A stretch of DNA of 63,012 bases, taken from positions 1-63,012 of the forward strand of contig MFYT01000042.1 of the NCBI GenBank assembly GCA_001789205.1. Reading direction: 5' to 3'. The notes under the pieces were generated by a model. The model was not told where the DNA came from. It made no database searches and was given only the letters and a program-made list of their open reading frames with translations. Positions 1-9,032 of the stretch are shown piece after piece (position 1 is the first letter of the stretch; each line of letters begins with the position of its first letter). A program made the position numbers and the translations under genes. This DNA is from Candidatus Raymondbacteria bacterium RIFOXYA2_FULL_49_16. GTDB taxonomy: Bacteria > Fibrobacterota > OXYB2-FULL-49-7 > XYB2-FULL-49-35.

Positions 1-36
1 TGAGGGGCGTAAGGTGTCTCTCATGATAAATACATT

Positions 37-783
37 TTATTGTAAGGAGATACTATGACGCCTACTCGACAAGGAACCGCTTCGATGGATGGCACCCTGG
101 TTTTGGATGCAGCCCACATAGTTTTTTATCGACGCGGTTATACCGGCTTCGGAGTGGTCGCGTAACGCCGGGATGTTCACCAGGTAATCGGCTTCCATGA
201 TGTCTTTGTGTATACCCAATTGTGAGTCCAGATATAAATGGTTTGAAGGTGTAAAATCAGCCGCGCATGACAGACGCACTCCTTTTTTTTCGATTCTTTC
301 CTTGTAGAAATAGGTGTTTTCCTTCAGCATGGCGTCGTTGTTATCGTACACGGTGATGTTTTCGCAGGGGAATGAGTTGCCCAGCATAGAATGCAGCCCA
401 TCAACAACCGCGGAAACGACTTCCACATGCGTGGCATAGTGCAGTCGCGGATTGGAAAGGTTCACTTTTATCGTGATACGGCTGTTTTGGGTTATTCCCG
501 GAAAAAATCGTTCAAAGGCTGTTGCGATATCATCTGTGCCGGTAATGTTCCTTATACCGGTAAAGACCATGGCTTTTACAGTTTCAGCATCCACAACCCC
601 TTTTCTAATGTCAGGCGCAGAGGTAGCGGTTGGTGCTGTGACCGTCACAATTCGTGCTTTGAGTCCTTTGGCAATGGCGCCCGGATTCTCCTGGGCGTGC
701 AGGTGCTGGACTGGGTAAAGAAGGCCGGTGACGGCCGCGGATGTCATGAATCGTCTGCGTGTTAATTCCATGGGGATCACCAT
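37..783 (-). CDS. Tat-exported DUF362 protein, probably cut short
   Basis: The N-terminus carries a twin-arginine signal (TRRRFMTSAA) followed by a hydrophobic stretch, so the protein is predicted to be exported folded. The rest resembles DUF362 proteins: IKVNLS, then EADYLVNIPALRDH and a SIKNYVGCIQNQGAIH segment. An alternative start lies at 771 and puts the Tat motif closer to the N-terminus. The start overlaps the end of the pseudopilin gene upstream, which makes this the last gene of the secretion operon. Family members usually continue well past this point. The reading frame is closed by TAA at 37-39, yet the codons beyond it read NVFIMRDTLRP, close to the (L)PxIRDKxRL stretch expected there. 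A nonsense mutation is therefore possible. The metal cofactor and substrate are unknown. Confidence 0.6.
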   Translation of the reverse strand: MVIPMELTRRRFMTSAAVTGLLYPVQHLHAQENPGAIAKGLKARIVTVTAPTATSAPDIRKGVVDAETVKAMVFTGIRNITGTDDIATAFERFFPGITQNSRITIKVNLSNPRLHYATHVEVVSAVVDGLHSMLGNSFPCENITVYDNNDAMLKENTYFYKERIEKKGVRLSCAADFTPSNHLYLDSQLGIHKDIMEADYLVNIPALRDHSEAGITASIKNYVGCIQNQGAIHRSGSLSSRRHSISLQ

Positions 784-1214
784 TTTGCCACAGCGCGCAA
801 TTTTTGCGTGCCGCCGCGTTCCTTGTCCTGGTTTATAGTAACGTATTCGTCCTTGAGGTTATTGCCCAGTCCGTCCTTCAGGTTTATTTTCACCGTGGCC
901 TTGGCTAAAAATCCCGCCGAATCCCCTTCAATCGAATAAATGAAGTATTTTGAATCAGGGGCCGCGAAATTAAGTTCTTCGAATGTTGGAGCGTAGCTTT
1001 CGGTCTCAATGTAGTACGCTTCCTCCAGGGAGTGGATATGTGTAAGAATTGTCTTGAATTCAACGACCTTTGCCTGCGTGGTGGTGCCGAGAAACCGAGG
1101 GATGGCCAGCATGGTCAGAATGCCGATGATGGCGATGGCCACCACTAATTCGGTGAGGGTAAAACCTGATTGGTCGCCAAGCAGGGACCTGCAGGGGTGT
1201 TTCTTTTTTTTCAT
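777..1214 (-). CDS. gspG: Major pseudopilin, GspG/PilA-like
   Basis: This is the main subunit of the pseudopilus or pilus assembled in the inner membrane. A basic leader ends at a prepilin peptidase site, SG|FTLTELVVAIAIIGIL, with Phe at +1 and Glu at +5, followed by a hydrophobic helix of about 20 residues. The 145-aa length suits GspG or a short type IV pilin. The C-terminal part (about 40-145) is polar and ends in charged strands. An AAAGGA ribosome site sits just before ATG 1214. It is the only pseudopilin here with a full canonical N-terminus and comes late in the operon. No prepilin peptidase gene is present in the window. Confidence 0.85.
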   Translation of the reverse strand: MKKKKHPCRSLLGDQSGFTLTELVVAIAIIGILTMLAIPRFLGTTTQAKVVEFKTILTHIHSLEEAYYIETESYAPTFEELNFAAPDSKYFIYSIEGDSAGFLAKATVKINLKDGLGNNLKDEYVTINQDKERGGTQKLRAVAKW

Positions 1215-1224
1215 GCTCTGTCCT

Positions 1225-1785
1225 TTAAAGGTGAATGGATTTTCGCAGCAAACGTTTTTGAGAAAGTATATGCACAGGCTTTTTACCTATTGTCAGGAAC
1301 AGGCTGCATCTGATAAAGTCGATTGCAGCGGTTTCATCCGCCTCAAGGCGTCCATTGTGGTTTTTATCCAGATCAGCCATTTCGACGACGCCGTCTTTAT
1401 CAAAATCCCGCGTGGAATCACTCCCGAAAAAATAAAAGCCAACAGAATCCACCTGTACGCATGTATCAAAGATCAGCTTGTTGTTTAACGTCAGCTCCGG
1501 TCTCGTAGTAAGATGCCGCTTCTGAAATTGGTCCGATGTATAGACCATGCGGCCGGTTTCAGCGGTATCGATACTATACAAATGGGAGAACTCGTGTTCG
1601 AGCCTGTGCAGGCCGGTTTCAAGGCTGGTGACCGCTGCCGTGTTCTTTGACCAGCGTGCGCTCGATTTATAAATGAACGAATAGTTAAGATATATAACCT
1701 CCGCGGCCAGTGTGACCAGAAAAAGTGACACGATTATCTCGGTCAGGGCATACCCTTTGTCATTTTTTCGTATATTATTCAACAT
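1225..1785 (-). CDS. Minor pseudopilin (GspJ-like) with two EF-hand-type loops
   Basis: The prepilin signature NDKG|YALTEIIVSLFLV has Glu at +5, so this is a pseudopilin. At 186 aa and adjacent to gspF it fits a GspJ-like minor subunit. Two consecutive loops match EF-hand calcium sites: residues 127-138 (DFDKDGVVEMAD) and 140-151 (DKNHNGRLEADE), each with acidic or Asn ligands at 1, 3, 5 and 12 and Gly at 6. Calcium binding is known in other pseudopilins (GspG, GspK) but through different folds; that it occurs here is inferred. The gene overlaps the end of gspF by 11 bases. Confidence 0.7.
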   Translation of the reverse strand: MLNNIRKNDKGYALTEIIVSLFLVTLAAEVIYLNYSFIYKSSARWSKNTAAVTSLETGLHRLEHEFSHLYSIDTAETGRMVYTSDQFQKRHLTTRPELTLNNKLIFDTCVQVDSVGFYFFGSDSTRDFDKDGVVEMADLDKNHNGRLEADETAAIDFIRCSLFLTIGKKPVHILSQKRLLRKSIHL

Positions 1786-2965
1786 GGGTCATTATCTCAA
1801 AAAGCGGCAGGTATAACCCTACCAGGACAAGACTGACAAACACTCCCATGACAACGATGAGCAAAGGTTCGAGAATGGTCAGCAGGGAGGTCGATGCTGT
1901 TTCAACATCGTTTTCGTAATATTCAGCCGCTTTTTGGAGCATATCCTTCAAGCTCCCGGTCTTTTCCCCGATAGCGGCCATTTGCACGGAAAGGGAGGGA
2001 AAGACCGATTCAACTGCCAATGCGCCACCAAAGGACTTTCCGGATTCAATTGCAGCTACGATCCTGCCAACAGCCTTTTCAATAATGCGGTTACCCAATG
2101 CGTGTTGGGTAATCCTGAGGGCATCCACAAGCGGAACTCCTCCGGCAAGTAATGTGGCTGTTGTCCTGTCCAGACGGGCTATGGTGCTTTTCAGAGAGAG
2201 TGCTCCGAGTACCGGCACCTTTATTTTTATCGAATCCCAGAAGCGCCTGGCCGCATCTTGCCGGATAATGAGCGAAGACAACACAACTGCCAGACCAGCG
2301 CATATGCCAAGAGCGCCCCAATGGTCTTTTATAAGCGCACTGAGGGTGATAATGACGGTTGTCAGAAAAGGCAGGTCTTTTCCCATTTCCAGGTACATGG
2401 ATTGGAAGGTGGGCACCACAAACACGAGAAGTGTTATTAAAACGCAGAGCGCAACGCAACTGACGACGGCCGGATAGAGCATTGCTCCTATTATTTTTCT
2501 GCGGATCGCCTCTGATTTTTCGAGGTAGTCGGCCAATTTTGAGAGTATTTCGGGAAGGTTGCCAGATGATTCACCCGCGCGTACCATGGCGCAAAACAGG
2601 GCGCTGAAGGTTCGGGGGTGCTGGGAGAGGGCGCTATGCAGGGCAAGACCCCGTTTAATGTCGTTTGCCACGGAAGCCAGAATAACCTTAAAACGGGAGT
2701 GTGCGGTTTGGTTCTGCAATGCGTCCATGCAGGCGTCCAGAGGGAGTCTTGACGAAACAAGAATTGAAAGCTGGCGGGCAAAGGAGGAGATGTCGCGTTT
2801 GGGGATACTAAGATGGAATGAAGAGGCCAGGCGCCTGCCTATCCGGATGTTTTTAAGCTGGCGCATTTTTAGCGCTGCAATGGCATGGTCAGCATTGGTC
2901 GCGCTGAGCACGCCGCATTCTTCTTTTCCAGCCGCGGTAACTGCGGTATAGTTGAATTCATCCAT
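1775..2965 (-). CDS. gspF: Type II secretion/pilus inner-membrane platform protein GspF/PilC
   Basis: This 396-aa protein has two T2SSF domains. The first begins near residue 70 (SFARQLSILVSSRLPLDACM) and the second near 270 (RTTATLLAGGVPLVDALRIT). Each is followed by membrane helices, and the C-terminal helix reads LEPLLIVVMGVFVSLVLVGL. GspF anchors the assembly ATPase and the pseudopilins in the inner membrane. I chose ATG 2965 because it follows the upstream stop (2976-2978) by 10 bases and gives the usual start MDEFNYTAV. A longer frame reaching 3034 would overlap the previous gene heavily. Confidence 0.9.
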   Translation of the reverse strand: MDEFNYTAVTAAGKEECGVLSATNADHAIAALKMRQLKNIRIGRRLASSFHLSIPKRDISSFARQLSILVSSRLPLDACMDALQNQTAHSRFKVILASVANDIKRGLALHSALSQHPRTFSALFCAMVRAGESSGNLPEILSKLADYLEKSEAIRRKIIGAMLYPAVVSCVALCVLITLLVFVVPTFQSMYLEMGKDLPFLTTVIITLSALIKDHWGALGICAGLAVVLSSLIIRQDAARRFWDSIKIKVPVLGALSLKSTIARLDRTTATLLAGGVPLVDALRITQHALGNRIIEKAVGRIVAAIESGKSFGGALAVESVFPSLSVQMAAIGEKTGSLKDMLQKAAEYYENDVETASTSLLTILEPLLIVVMGVFVSLVLVGLYLPLFEIMTHVE

Positions 2966-2975
2966 TATAGTTTTG

Positions 2976-3317
2976 CTATCCTGGAAAAACGAGCGTGGAA
3001 ATGTCAAAAATAATTTTTCCGCTCTTTTCGACAAAGATGGTTATTTTTTTCAGTTCTTCACCAGACACTGTTCTTTTTATAGCCAAAGGGCCGTCTCTAA
3101 ACAAAATAACACTTTCCTGGTTTTTCAGGCCATTCTTTCCATGAATGGATTCCTCCAAGAATCCCACCGCTATTTCAACGGCCCTTACCCTGTCGCTGAA
3201 GATGGGGGTCGCGGTCAATTTTCCAACATAGGCGGTAAGGGGAAGCCCGATTGCAGAGAAAATGGCCAGAGCAACGAGTATTTCAGTCATGCTGAAGCCG
3301 GCGTTGTCAGTTTTCAT
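2976..3317 (-). CDS. Minor pseudopilin, GspI/PilV-like
   Basis: A 113-aa protein with the prepilin motif DNAG|FSMTEILVALAIFSAIGL and Glu at +5. The short length and the position next to a GspK/PilX-like protein suit GspI or PilV. These subunits form the tip complex that primes pseudopilus growth. The first 11 bases overlap the end of the preceding gene, consistent with translational coupling. Assignment to GspI rather than GspH is tentative, since the C-terminal part has no motif I recognise. Confidence 0.65.
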   Translation of the reverse strand: MKTDNAGFSMTEILVALAIFSAIGLPLTAYVGKLTATPIFSDRVRAVEIAVGFLEESIHGKNGLKNQESVILFRDGPLAIKRTVSGEELKKITIFVEKSGKIIFDISTLVFPG

Positions 3318-4662
3318 GGAGACTCACTGTTTTTAAGAGGGGCGTTCCTGAAAATATGACGGGAAGGGCAAAGGTGCTGGAAAAAGAGACCCGGTCCACC
3401 ACCGTATTGAAGAGCCAGTTATAAAACGACGTTTCGCCTTCCTTGCGGTAGAACCCTTTTGTTGTGCAATGACCGGTTATTGTGCCTCTGAATTCCATTA
3501 TTCCGTTGTTATATACGACACCTGAGCATACAGATTTTGGGGAAATGTAAAAGGTGACTTGATCTTCATTGTCAGGGACGCCGGGATAGGTTGCCACAAA
3601 GACCCCTTCACAAGGTTCTGTTGATGTTATTGAAATGCCGCCTTGGTACAATCCGTCGGTCTTTCGCATGAGCGCGTAGATAAAGGCGGGGTTGTGGGTG
3701 TGGGCCGCGTCCGACACTATCACCATGCCTTCGGAGAGCAGTTGCGCGGAAACCTGGGCATGATTGGCAATGGTAATGCCGTTACGAGCGTAGAAAATAG
3801 CGTTGTCCACACGCGATTCGCCGTCGAGGACTATGCTTCCGCCGCAGAACGCGGAAAGCCAGTTTGTTCTGGCTGTGCCGCTGATGTGCAGTGAGCGTTC
3901 GATGTAGAGGCGCACTGGTGAGGAACATACAGCGTCATTGTTGATAAAGACATCTCCCTCAACAAAAATGGATTTGTTCGCAAAGTTCCTCAGAAAAGCG
4001 GTGGAGGCTGTTTTGCCAAGATCGAGTGAATGGTGCAGGATGGTATCACATTTCCTGAAATCCCGCAGCTGGTCACGGACGTTCCCGATGTACCGGATAA
4101 CGAGCGAGTCGTTGAGCGTATCAGGTTCTTCGCGCTGGATCACGGCACCGTTAATGAGAGGTCCGCCTGTAAACCGATAGGAAGTTTTAGCCGCGGCCTC
4201 AATAGTGTTTTGAACAAGGCACACGTCCCCGGCAATCCTGTTATTGGCCCCAATGACAAGTTTCGTGTTTTTTTTATTGAGCGTGATGGCTGGATCAAAC
4301 GCAACCGGCATACACTCGCCAAGAAGGGCCATGACAGTGTCTCGCGCCTTTGCCCAGAACCCAATGGAAGTGATTCTGATATATCCGCCATAATTCTCAA
4401 CCGAAGCAATAAAACCCGCTTTGGTGTCGAGTGTGTCCTGATAGTTTTTACAGCGCCATAGGGCGGTTTTTTCGCCTGATAGAAAGTACCGGCATTTTTC
4501 AACACCGGCTTCGGCCGCATAACGCGCTTCAATTTTGTTTGAATGGGATATATGGGAAGCTGACTTGACACGGGAATAAACGAGAAATCCGTTGAATATA
4601 GTGATGAGAACCACAATCATGCATAAAACAAAAATAAGAACAAAGCCTTTTTGGTTACGCAT
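3307..4662 (-). CDS. PilX/GspK-like minor pseudopilin with large exported domain
   Basis: The N-terminus MRNQKG|FVLIFVLCMIVVLITIF is a prepilin-like signal without Glu at +5, as is usual in GspK and PilX. It is followed by EARYAAEAGVEKC, the conserved segment after the helix in PilX-type proteins. The remaining roughly 400 residues are rich in short beta-prone repeats, including a bactofilin-like or right-handed helix stretch (ITIANHAQVSAQLLSEG). At 451 aa it is long for the family. ATG 4662 lies 5 bases after the upstream stop and puts the signal at the N-terminus. It is probably a tip subunit carrying an adhesive or cargo-sensing domain, but that is inference. Confidence 0.65.
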   Translation of the reverse strand: MRNQKGFVLIFVLCMIVVLITIFNGFLVYSRVKSASHISHSNKIEARYAAEAGVEKCRYFLSGEKTALWRCKNYQDTLDTKAGFIASVENYGGYIRITSIGFWAKARDTVMALLGECMPVAFDPAITLNKKNTKLVIGANNRIAGDVCLVQNTIEAAAKTSYRFTGGPLINGAVIQREEPDTLNDSLVIRYIGNVRDQLRDFRKCDTILHHSLDLGKTASTAFLRNFANKSIFVEGDVFINNDAVCSSPVRLYIERSLHISGTARTNWLSAFCGGSIVLDGESRVDNAIFYARNGITIANHAQVSAQLLSEGMVIVSDAAHTHNPAFIYALMRKTDGLYQGGISITSTEPCEGVFVATYPGVPDNEDQVTFYISPKSVCSGVVYNNGIMEFRGTITGHCTTKGFYRKEGETSFYNWLFNTVVDRVSFSSTFALPVIFSGTPLLKTVSLHEN

Positions 4663-4667
4663 GGCAA

Positions 4668-5132
4668 TCACTGGAGTATGTAGGTGCGGCCTTGGCATTC
4701 AATGGTCACGCTGTTTGTGGTTATTTTGATAATACGGAAGTTTCCCGCAACATCGCCTTTTTTCGCGTTGATTGTTTCGTTTTTAACCGTGTCCCTGAGA
4801 ATGGCGAGTGAGTTATTACTCTCCCACATGATACCGTCGAGAACAAATGGCTGTGTTTGGGGCGCTGGCCGGGCAGTTCGCTCAGCCGACCGCGGGGCGT
4901 CCCCGGGGACCAGACCGGAGAAGGGGTCCCTGGCGTTTCCGACATATGTGTATCCCGCCGCGGCAAGGATCCGCGTGAAGCCGGTATCCGGTGTGTTTTC
5001 CGATGCAATGAACATTTCTTGTGCTTTATCCGTAATAGGCTCAACGGCGCTTCTTTTTATCAGGACAACGTTATATACCCAGATGGCGATGGTAATGCCG
5101 GATATGCAGACAAGAAGAACGCGTTTTATCAT
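4668..5132 (-). CDS. PilP/GspC-like inner-membrane protein
   Basis: A 154-aa protein with one N-terminal membrane helix (VLLVCISGITIAIWVYNVVL), a Pro/Ala-rich linker and a small C-terminal beta domain. An ARDPFSG motif precedes the linker, as in PilP-type lipoproteins and GspC. The C-terminal pattern FVLDGIMW...AILRDTVKNETINAKKGDVAGNFRI...TNSVTIECQGRTYIL resembles the homology region of PilP/GspC that links the inner-membrane complex to the secretin. It lacks a lipobox, which favours GspC-type membrane anchoring. The position after the PilO-like gene supports the call. Confidence 0.6.
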   Translation of the reverse strand: MIKRVLLVCISGITIAIWVYNVVLIKRSAVEPITDKAQEMFIASENTPDTGFTRILAAAGYTYVGNARDPFSGLVPGDAPRSAERTARPAPQTQPFVLDGIMWESNNSLAILRDTVKNETINAKKGDVAGNFRIIKITTNSVTIECQGRTYILQ

Positions 5133-5136
5133 AGTA

Positions 5137-5682
5137 TTATTTTAACACGTAAAAAGATATGTTCATCTTGGTTTTTAATGACGGATTTCCCGGACGAAGA
5201 GGCGTACAATGTATCTCCGAAAACTTGACGACATGGCCGCTTTTTTCAAGTGCATTTACAAATAGGGCCGTTTCGTGGTACGTGTTGTTCACAGTGACCG
5301 TAAAGGGGATTTCACTATAGGTCGGGATTACCGCAGGCTTTTCCGGTTTAATGCTCTGAAGACGTACGCCATTCCTGAGTGCGATGGTGTTGAGGGAGTT
5401 AAAAAGAAGGGACGGCTTCTCGTCACCATCGGTTGCGGTCTGGATGTCCGAGAAAATCGACATATAGTCTTTATGCCGGGAGATAATCGCGGTCCGGTGC
5501 ATTAACAGTTGGTTGATAGCGGCCGACTGTTGGGAGAGATGGACGCGTACGGCGACCGTTTTGTACATCGCAGATGCCAAGGGGACCACAACAAACAGCA
5601 CGAGAACGCATAAAAGAGCGCCGGAAATGGCAACCTGGATCAATTCTTTATTTCGTCGCAGCGCGGTACTATGTTTGTTCAT
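5137..5682 (-). CDS. PilO/GspM-like assembly protein
   Basis: This 181-aa protein has a short cytoplasmic N-terminus, a membrane helix (VAISGALLCVLVLFVVVPLASA), a helical spacer and a ferredoxin-like C-terminal half ending in NISFYVLK. This is the usual PilO/GspM organisation. Such proteins dimerise with PilN/GspL in the periplasm and form the alignment complex. The start codon overlaps the end of the PilM/N-like gene in an ATGA arrangement, so the two are likely made in equal amounts. Confidence 0.65.
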   Translation of the reverse strand: MNKHSTALRRNKELIQVAISGALLCVLVLFVVVPLASAMYKTVAVRVHLSQQSAAINQLLMHRTAIISRHKDYMSIFSDIQTATDGDEKPSLLFNSLNTIALRNGVRLQSIKPEKPAVIPTYSEIPFTVTVNNTYHETALFVNALEKSGHVVKFSEIHCTPLRPGNPSLKTKMNISFYVLK

Positions 5683-7082
5683 TTAATTTCTATTTCCATG
5701 GCAAAATGAATCAAACGTCCAGGCGCGATAGCGCGAGACTTTGAATCCCTGTCGCTTCTGTGTTCGGCGTAGAGCAATGAAACCTTACCAAAAAGAGGTT
5801 CTTTTTCGAGATTTGAGTAAAAAAGAGAGATCCCCGCATTGTCGGCGCCGGTAGCGGAAAGAGAAATCTGTTTCCGTTTTTCATTGTCAATGATGTGTAA
5901 TTCATTGAAGCGGATGGAATGCGGGCACGCGGTTGCAAGAATCTCAAAAATCCTGCTTTTGGCAACTGACATGTAGGTTATGGATGAAAGTTTCATCACT
6001 TTTTCCCTGATGGCTTTGTTTTCCCGATGCATTTTCTGGAGCTTCTCAACGGCGATATTTTGAGTGTCCACCGTATCTTTCAGCCCTGTGATGGCATGGC
6101 GAAGGGATATTGTCACGCCGGCCAGCACGAGACAGACAAGGACGATTGCAGTGAAACCATATCTCACTATACCCTGATAGAGGGTATGCAGGCGCCTTTT
6201 TTCAGCTATCTCCCTTGGTATGACTGACGCGTGGTTGATGTTTTTCTTGAAATGCGCGGAATTGAAAACGAGTGCCCAGGGAAAAATAAATTCATCATAG
6301 CAAGGCACACGCGGAGTACGCAAGGCCCATCCCATTTTCGCGTAGTATTCGGCCAATGTTTCCCGCGAATCGCCAAGTATGCTCATTGTTCGTATTTTCT
6401 CTCCCTTGCATTTATTTTCCCAGAAACTTGAAATGAAGGTGTCTATAATCTGTGCGAAACGGGCTGGGTCAGCACTAAAATCCTGGCTGCCCGCTGGAAG
6501 TGTGGCCCCTTCCGCAAGAGTGCCGTCAGGAGCGTATATAAACGCGTTTGTTTCAGTATTGCCTACAAAAAGGAGAGCCCCGGGACTTGGGTGGGATGCG
6601 CTTGCTTGGATAGCAATACCTAACTCATATGGTCCGCATCCGATTCTTTCGACAAAAAGATCAGCTTCGCCGGTGGTTCGACTAAGTTTTTCCTCTGTTT
6701 GCCGTTTCATGGCGTTGATCAAAACACTATGGTCCGAGAGCGGCATGCTATCCTGAATAATGGTATCGGCCGGAATACACTCGGGCAGAATGGAGGGGAG
6801 GGGCAGAGCTCCGGCTTCAGAGAGCATATTGGTTTTGTGAATGATCCTGGATATCGTTTCATGTTCGCCGGGAGAGGTCGCTATGCTGTCAGGCGCCAGA
6901 GCGTTTCGGCCGATAAAATCAATTAACGATTCATTCTTTTCGCTTTTTATTTTCCGGACCACACGAATTTCAGGGAAAGTCTGGATTGTTGCATAGTAAT
7001 ATACGCCCTCTTTATGGTACAGGGCCGATCTGTATTGCGGTATGGCGAGGAATCGTCGTAGGAATGCAAACACTGGGAACAC
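5679..7082 (-). CDS. GspL/PilM-PilN-like assembly protein
   Basis: A 467-aa protein in two parts. Residues 1-300 look like a degenerate actin-like PilM/GspL cytoplasmic domain. A membrane helix at about 308-330 (YGFTAIVLVCLVLAGVTISL) is followed by a coiled coil and a PilN-like periplasmic ferredoxin fold. A natural PilM-PilN fusion is the GspL architecture. It would couple the ATPase GspE to the periplasmic complex. The start is a GTG that directly abuts the secretin stop. Sequence similarity in the cytoplasmic half is weak, so I rely on layout and gene order. Confidence 0.65.
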   Translation of the reverse strand: MFPVFAFLRRFLAIPQYRSALYHKEGVYYYATIQTFPEIRVVRKIKSEKNESLIDFIGRNALAPDSIATSPGEHETISRIIHKTNMLSEAGALPLPSILPECIPADTIIQDSMPLSDHSVLINAMKRQTEEKLSRTTGEADLFVERIGCGPYELGIAIQASASHPSPGALLFVGNTETNAFIYAPDGTLAEGATLPAGSQDFSADPARFAQIIDTFISSFWENKCKGEKIRTMSILGDSRETLAEYYAKMGWALRTPRVPCYDEFIFPWALVFNSAHFKKNINHASVIPREIAEKRRLHTLYQGIVRYGFTAIVLVCLVLAGVTISLRHAITGLKDTVDTQNIAVEKLQKMHRENKAIREKVMKLSSITYMSVAKSRIFEILATACPHSIRFNELHIIDNEKRKQISLSATGADNAGISLFYSNLEKEPLFGKVSLLYAEHRSDRDSKSRAIAPGRLIHFAMEIEIK

Positions 7083-9017
7083 CTATTTAGCCAGCTGCCA
7101 TTCTTTAATGATTTCTTCGTGTTTTACGTTGGCATCGCTCCCGAAATAAATATGCGGGGTAAGGAAGATCATCATTTTTGTCTTGACCTCTCTTTTTGTC
7201 TTGTGGCTGAAGAAAAAGCGTAAAACAGGGATTCTACCCAATATGGGAACACGTTCAATGACTTCCTGTTGATTGGTAGAGATGAGTCCCCCAAGAATAT
7301 ATGTTTCGCCGTTCTTAAGCCTTACCGTTGCCGTGATTTCACGGGTGTTGATGGGGGGCGGGATTTTTCCCGGCATGGGGCTTACCCCGGGTATCTGAAA
7401 AATCGGTTTTATTTCCACAGTGACTTGATCGTTGGAGGTTACCCATGGTGTTACTGACAAAGAAATATTTGCCTCATAGCTTTCCAGGCGTTCTGTGGTT
7501 TGGTGCCGCAGTGTGTTGTCGCCAGACTCTATCTCGCTTGTCAGGAGAATGTATTCACGGGTGCCGATTTTAATGAGGGCAGTATGGCCGTTCAGTGTGG
7601 CGACCTGGGGAGTGGATTGAACGTTCGCGAGGCCCTGGCTTTCGAGAAGGTTGATTTGGGCGCGGAAATCGGATGGAAGTTTGACGATCTGTTTTAAACC
7701 AAGAAAATCAGACGCTTTAGACAAATAGCCGTTTACGTCTTCTCCCCGGGCCTGCAACGCTATTTTCGGACTGATCTGTCTTTTGAAAATCGATGAGTCC
7801 CCGGATGCTTGCAGGAACGCCTTGACTCCCGTTTCATCCATTCGAGAGATGGAGAAGTCCACCACAAGCGCTTCAATGAGGATTTGCGGCACTGGTTTGT
7901 CTATAAGGGCGATATACTCCCTGCACGCACGGATTATATCGTACGACCCAATGACCATGATCCCGTTCTGTTCCTTTATGACCTTGAGTACGGCCTGTTC
8001 GATAACCGATTTCGGCAGCAGCTCCAGAATCTGATCGGCTTTCAGATTAGAGAGCTTGATAAGTTCGTAGTTTGTAATTTTTTTCTGGCTTTCATCTCCA
8101 ATGAAATAGACCTCCCCGTCTTTCCAGAGAGTGTATTTCGTGTTGCTCAATAGAAATTCTATTGCCTTGTCTATGTTGAGTGTGTCGATATTTGCGGTAA
8201 CGCTGCCTTCGATGGTGCCGAAAAAGAAGATGTTCATATTTGCTTGAAGGGCTATTTCCTCAAGCAGTTGCTTTAGCGAAGCATTGTTCGCTTCAAATCC
8301 AATCTGCCGTTTGTCTATTATTCTGACAACGCTGTTTTGGCCGCGGCCCACCGCTTTGCTTCCCAGCTGGCTTTCGCTTTCTTTTTTCATGACATAGAAA
8401 ATGCCGCCCGACTCTTTGATGTCAAATCCGTTGCTGCCCATCAGGATCTTGAACCCTTCTTTCTTTTCCAAATTCGTCAGAAAACCTGTTATTCCTCCGG
8501 AAAGGCCTTTCTCGGCTACCACGTTAATGTTTGTCAGTTGCGTATATTTTCGTGTTACCGAATCGAGGGGCACGTTGGTAAGTTCAAAGGATATTCTATC
8601 GTTTCGCAAAACCATTTTTACCGGGGCCGCTGGCAGTTCCTCGGGCTTGGGTATTTCTTTGAATATTTCGATGATATTGTTCCTGACCCTGAATGAAAAG
8701 CCATACCGTGTAACGATGAATTTTATTGCATCTTTCAATTTAATGTTCGTCAAATGGATCGGTATGACTCCGTTGACCTCAGGTGAAAGCCAGATATTAA
8801 GCCCATATTTTTCGCCAAAACCTCTTAATACGTCGCGTATGTCAGCGTTTTTAAGATTTAGCGATGAAATTTTTATGGAATCAGGAACCGGAAGGTCTTG
8901 TTTCTCTGTCATGGACTGGGATGTTCCTGCGGCAGCAGGGGTTTCTACAGTCTGATCGTAGGATATAACCCAAGCCGTTCCTATTAAAAGAAGGATTAAT
9001 AGTTTTGTACGTATCAT
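7083..9017 (-). CDS. gspD: Secretin, outer-membrane channel GspD/PilQ-like
   Basis: The protein has a signal peptide (LLILLLIGTAWVIS), several N-domains including ISSLNLKNADIRDVLRGFGEKYG (a secretin/TonB short N-terminal domain) and N1-type repeats (TADQILELLPKSVIEQA-like at about 330). The C-terminal secretin barrel carries VRLKNGETYILGGLI, VPILGRIPVLRFFF and KTKMMIFLTPHI. About 644 aa is typical. It forms the outer-membrane gate. I chose ATG 9017 because GGAGG lies 8 bases upstream (9026-9030); a TTG directly after the gspE stop is in frame but lacks its own ribosome site. Confidence 0.92.
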   Translation of the reverse strand: MIRTKLLILLLIGTAWVISYDQTVETPAAAGTSQSMTEKQDLPVPDSIKISSLNLKNADIRDVLRGFGEKYGLNIWLSPEVNGVIPIHLTNIKLKDAIKFIVTRYGFSFRVRNNIIEIFKEIPKPEELPAAPVKMVLRNDRISFELTNVPLDSVTRKYTQLTNINVVAEKGLSGGITGFLTNLEKKEGFKILMGSNGFDIKESGGIFYVMKKESESQLGSKAVGRGQNSVVRIIDKRQIGFEANNASLKQLLEEIALQANMNIFFFGTIEGSVTANIDTLNIDKAIEFLLSNTKYTLWKDGEVYFIGDESQKKITNYELIKLSNLKADQILELLPKSVIEQAVLKVIKEQNGIMVIGSYDIIRACREYIALIDKPVPQILIEALVVDFSISRMDETGVKAFLQASGDSSIFKRQISPKIALQARGEDVNGYLSKASDFLGLKQIVKLPSDFRAQINLLESQGLANVQSTPQVATLNGHTALIKIGTREYILLTSEIESGDNTLRHQTTERLESYEANISLSVTPWVTSNDQVTVEIKPIFQIPGVSPMPGKIPPPINTREITATVRLKNGETYILGGLISTNQQEVIERVPILGRIPVLRFFFSHKTKREVKTKMMIFLTPHIYFGSDANVKHEEIIKEWQLAK

Positions 9018-9032
9018 GATACATGCCTCCAA

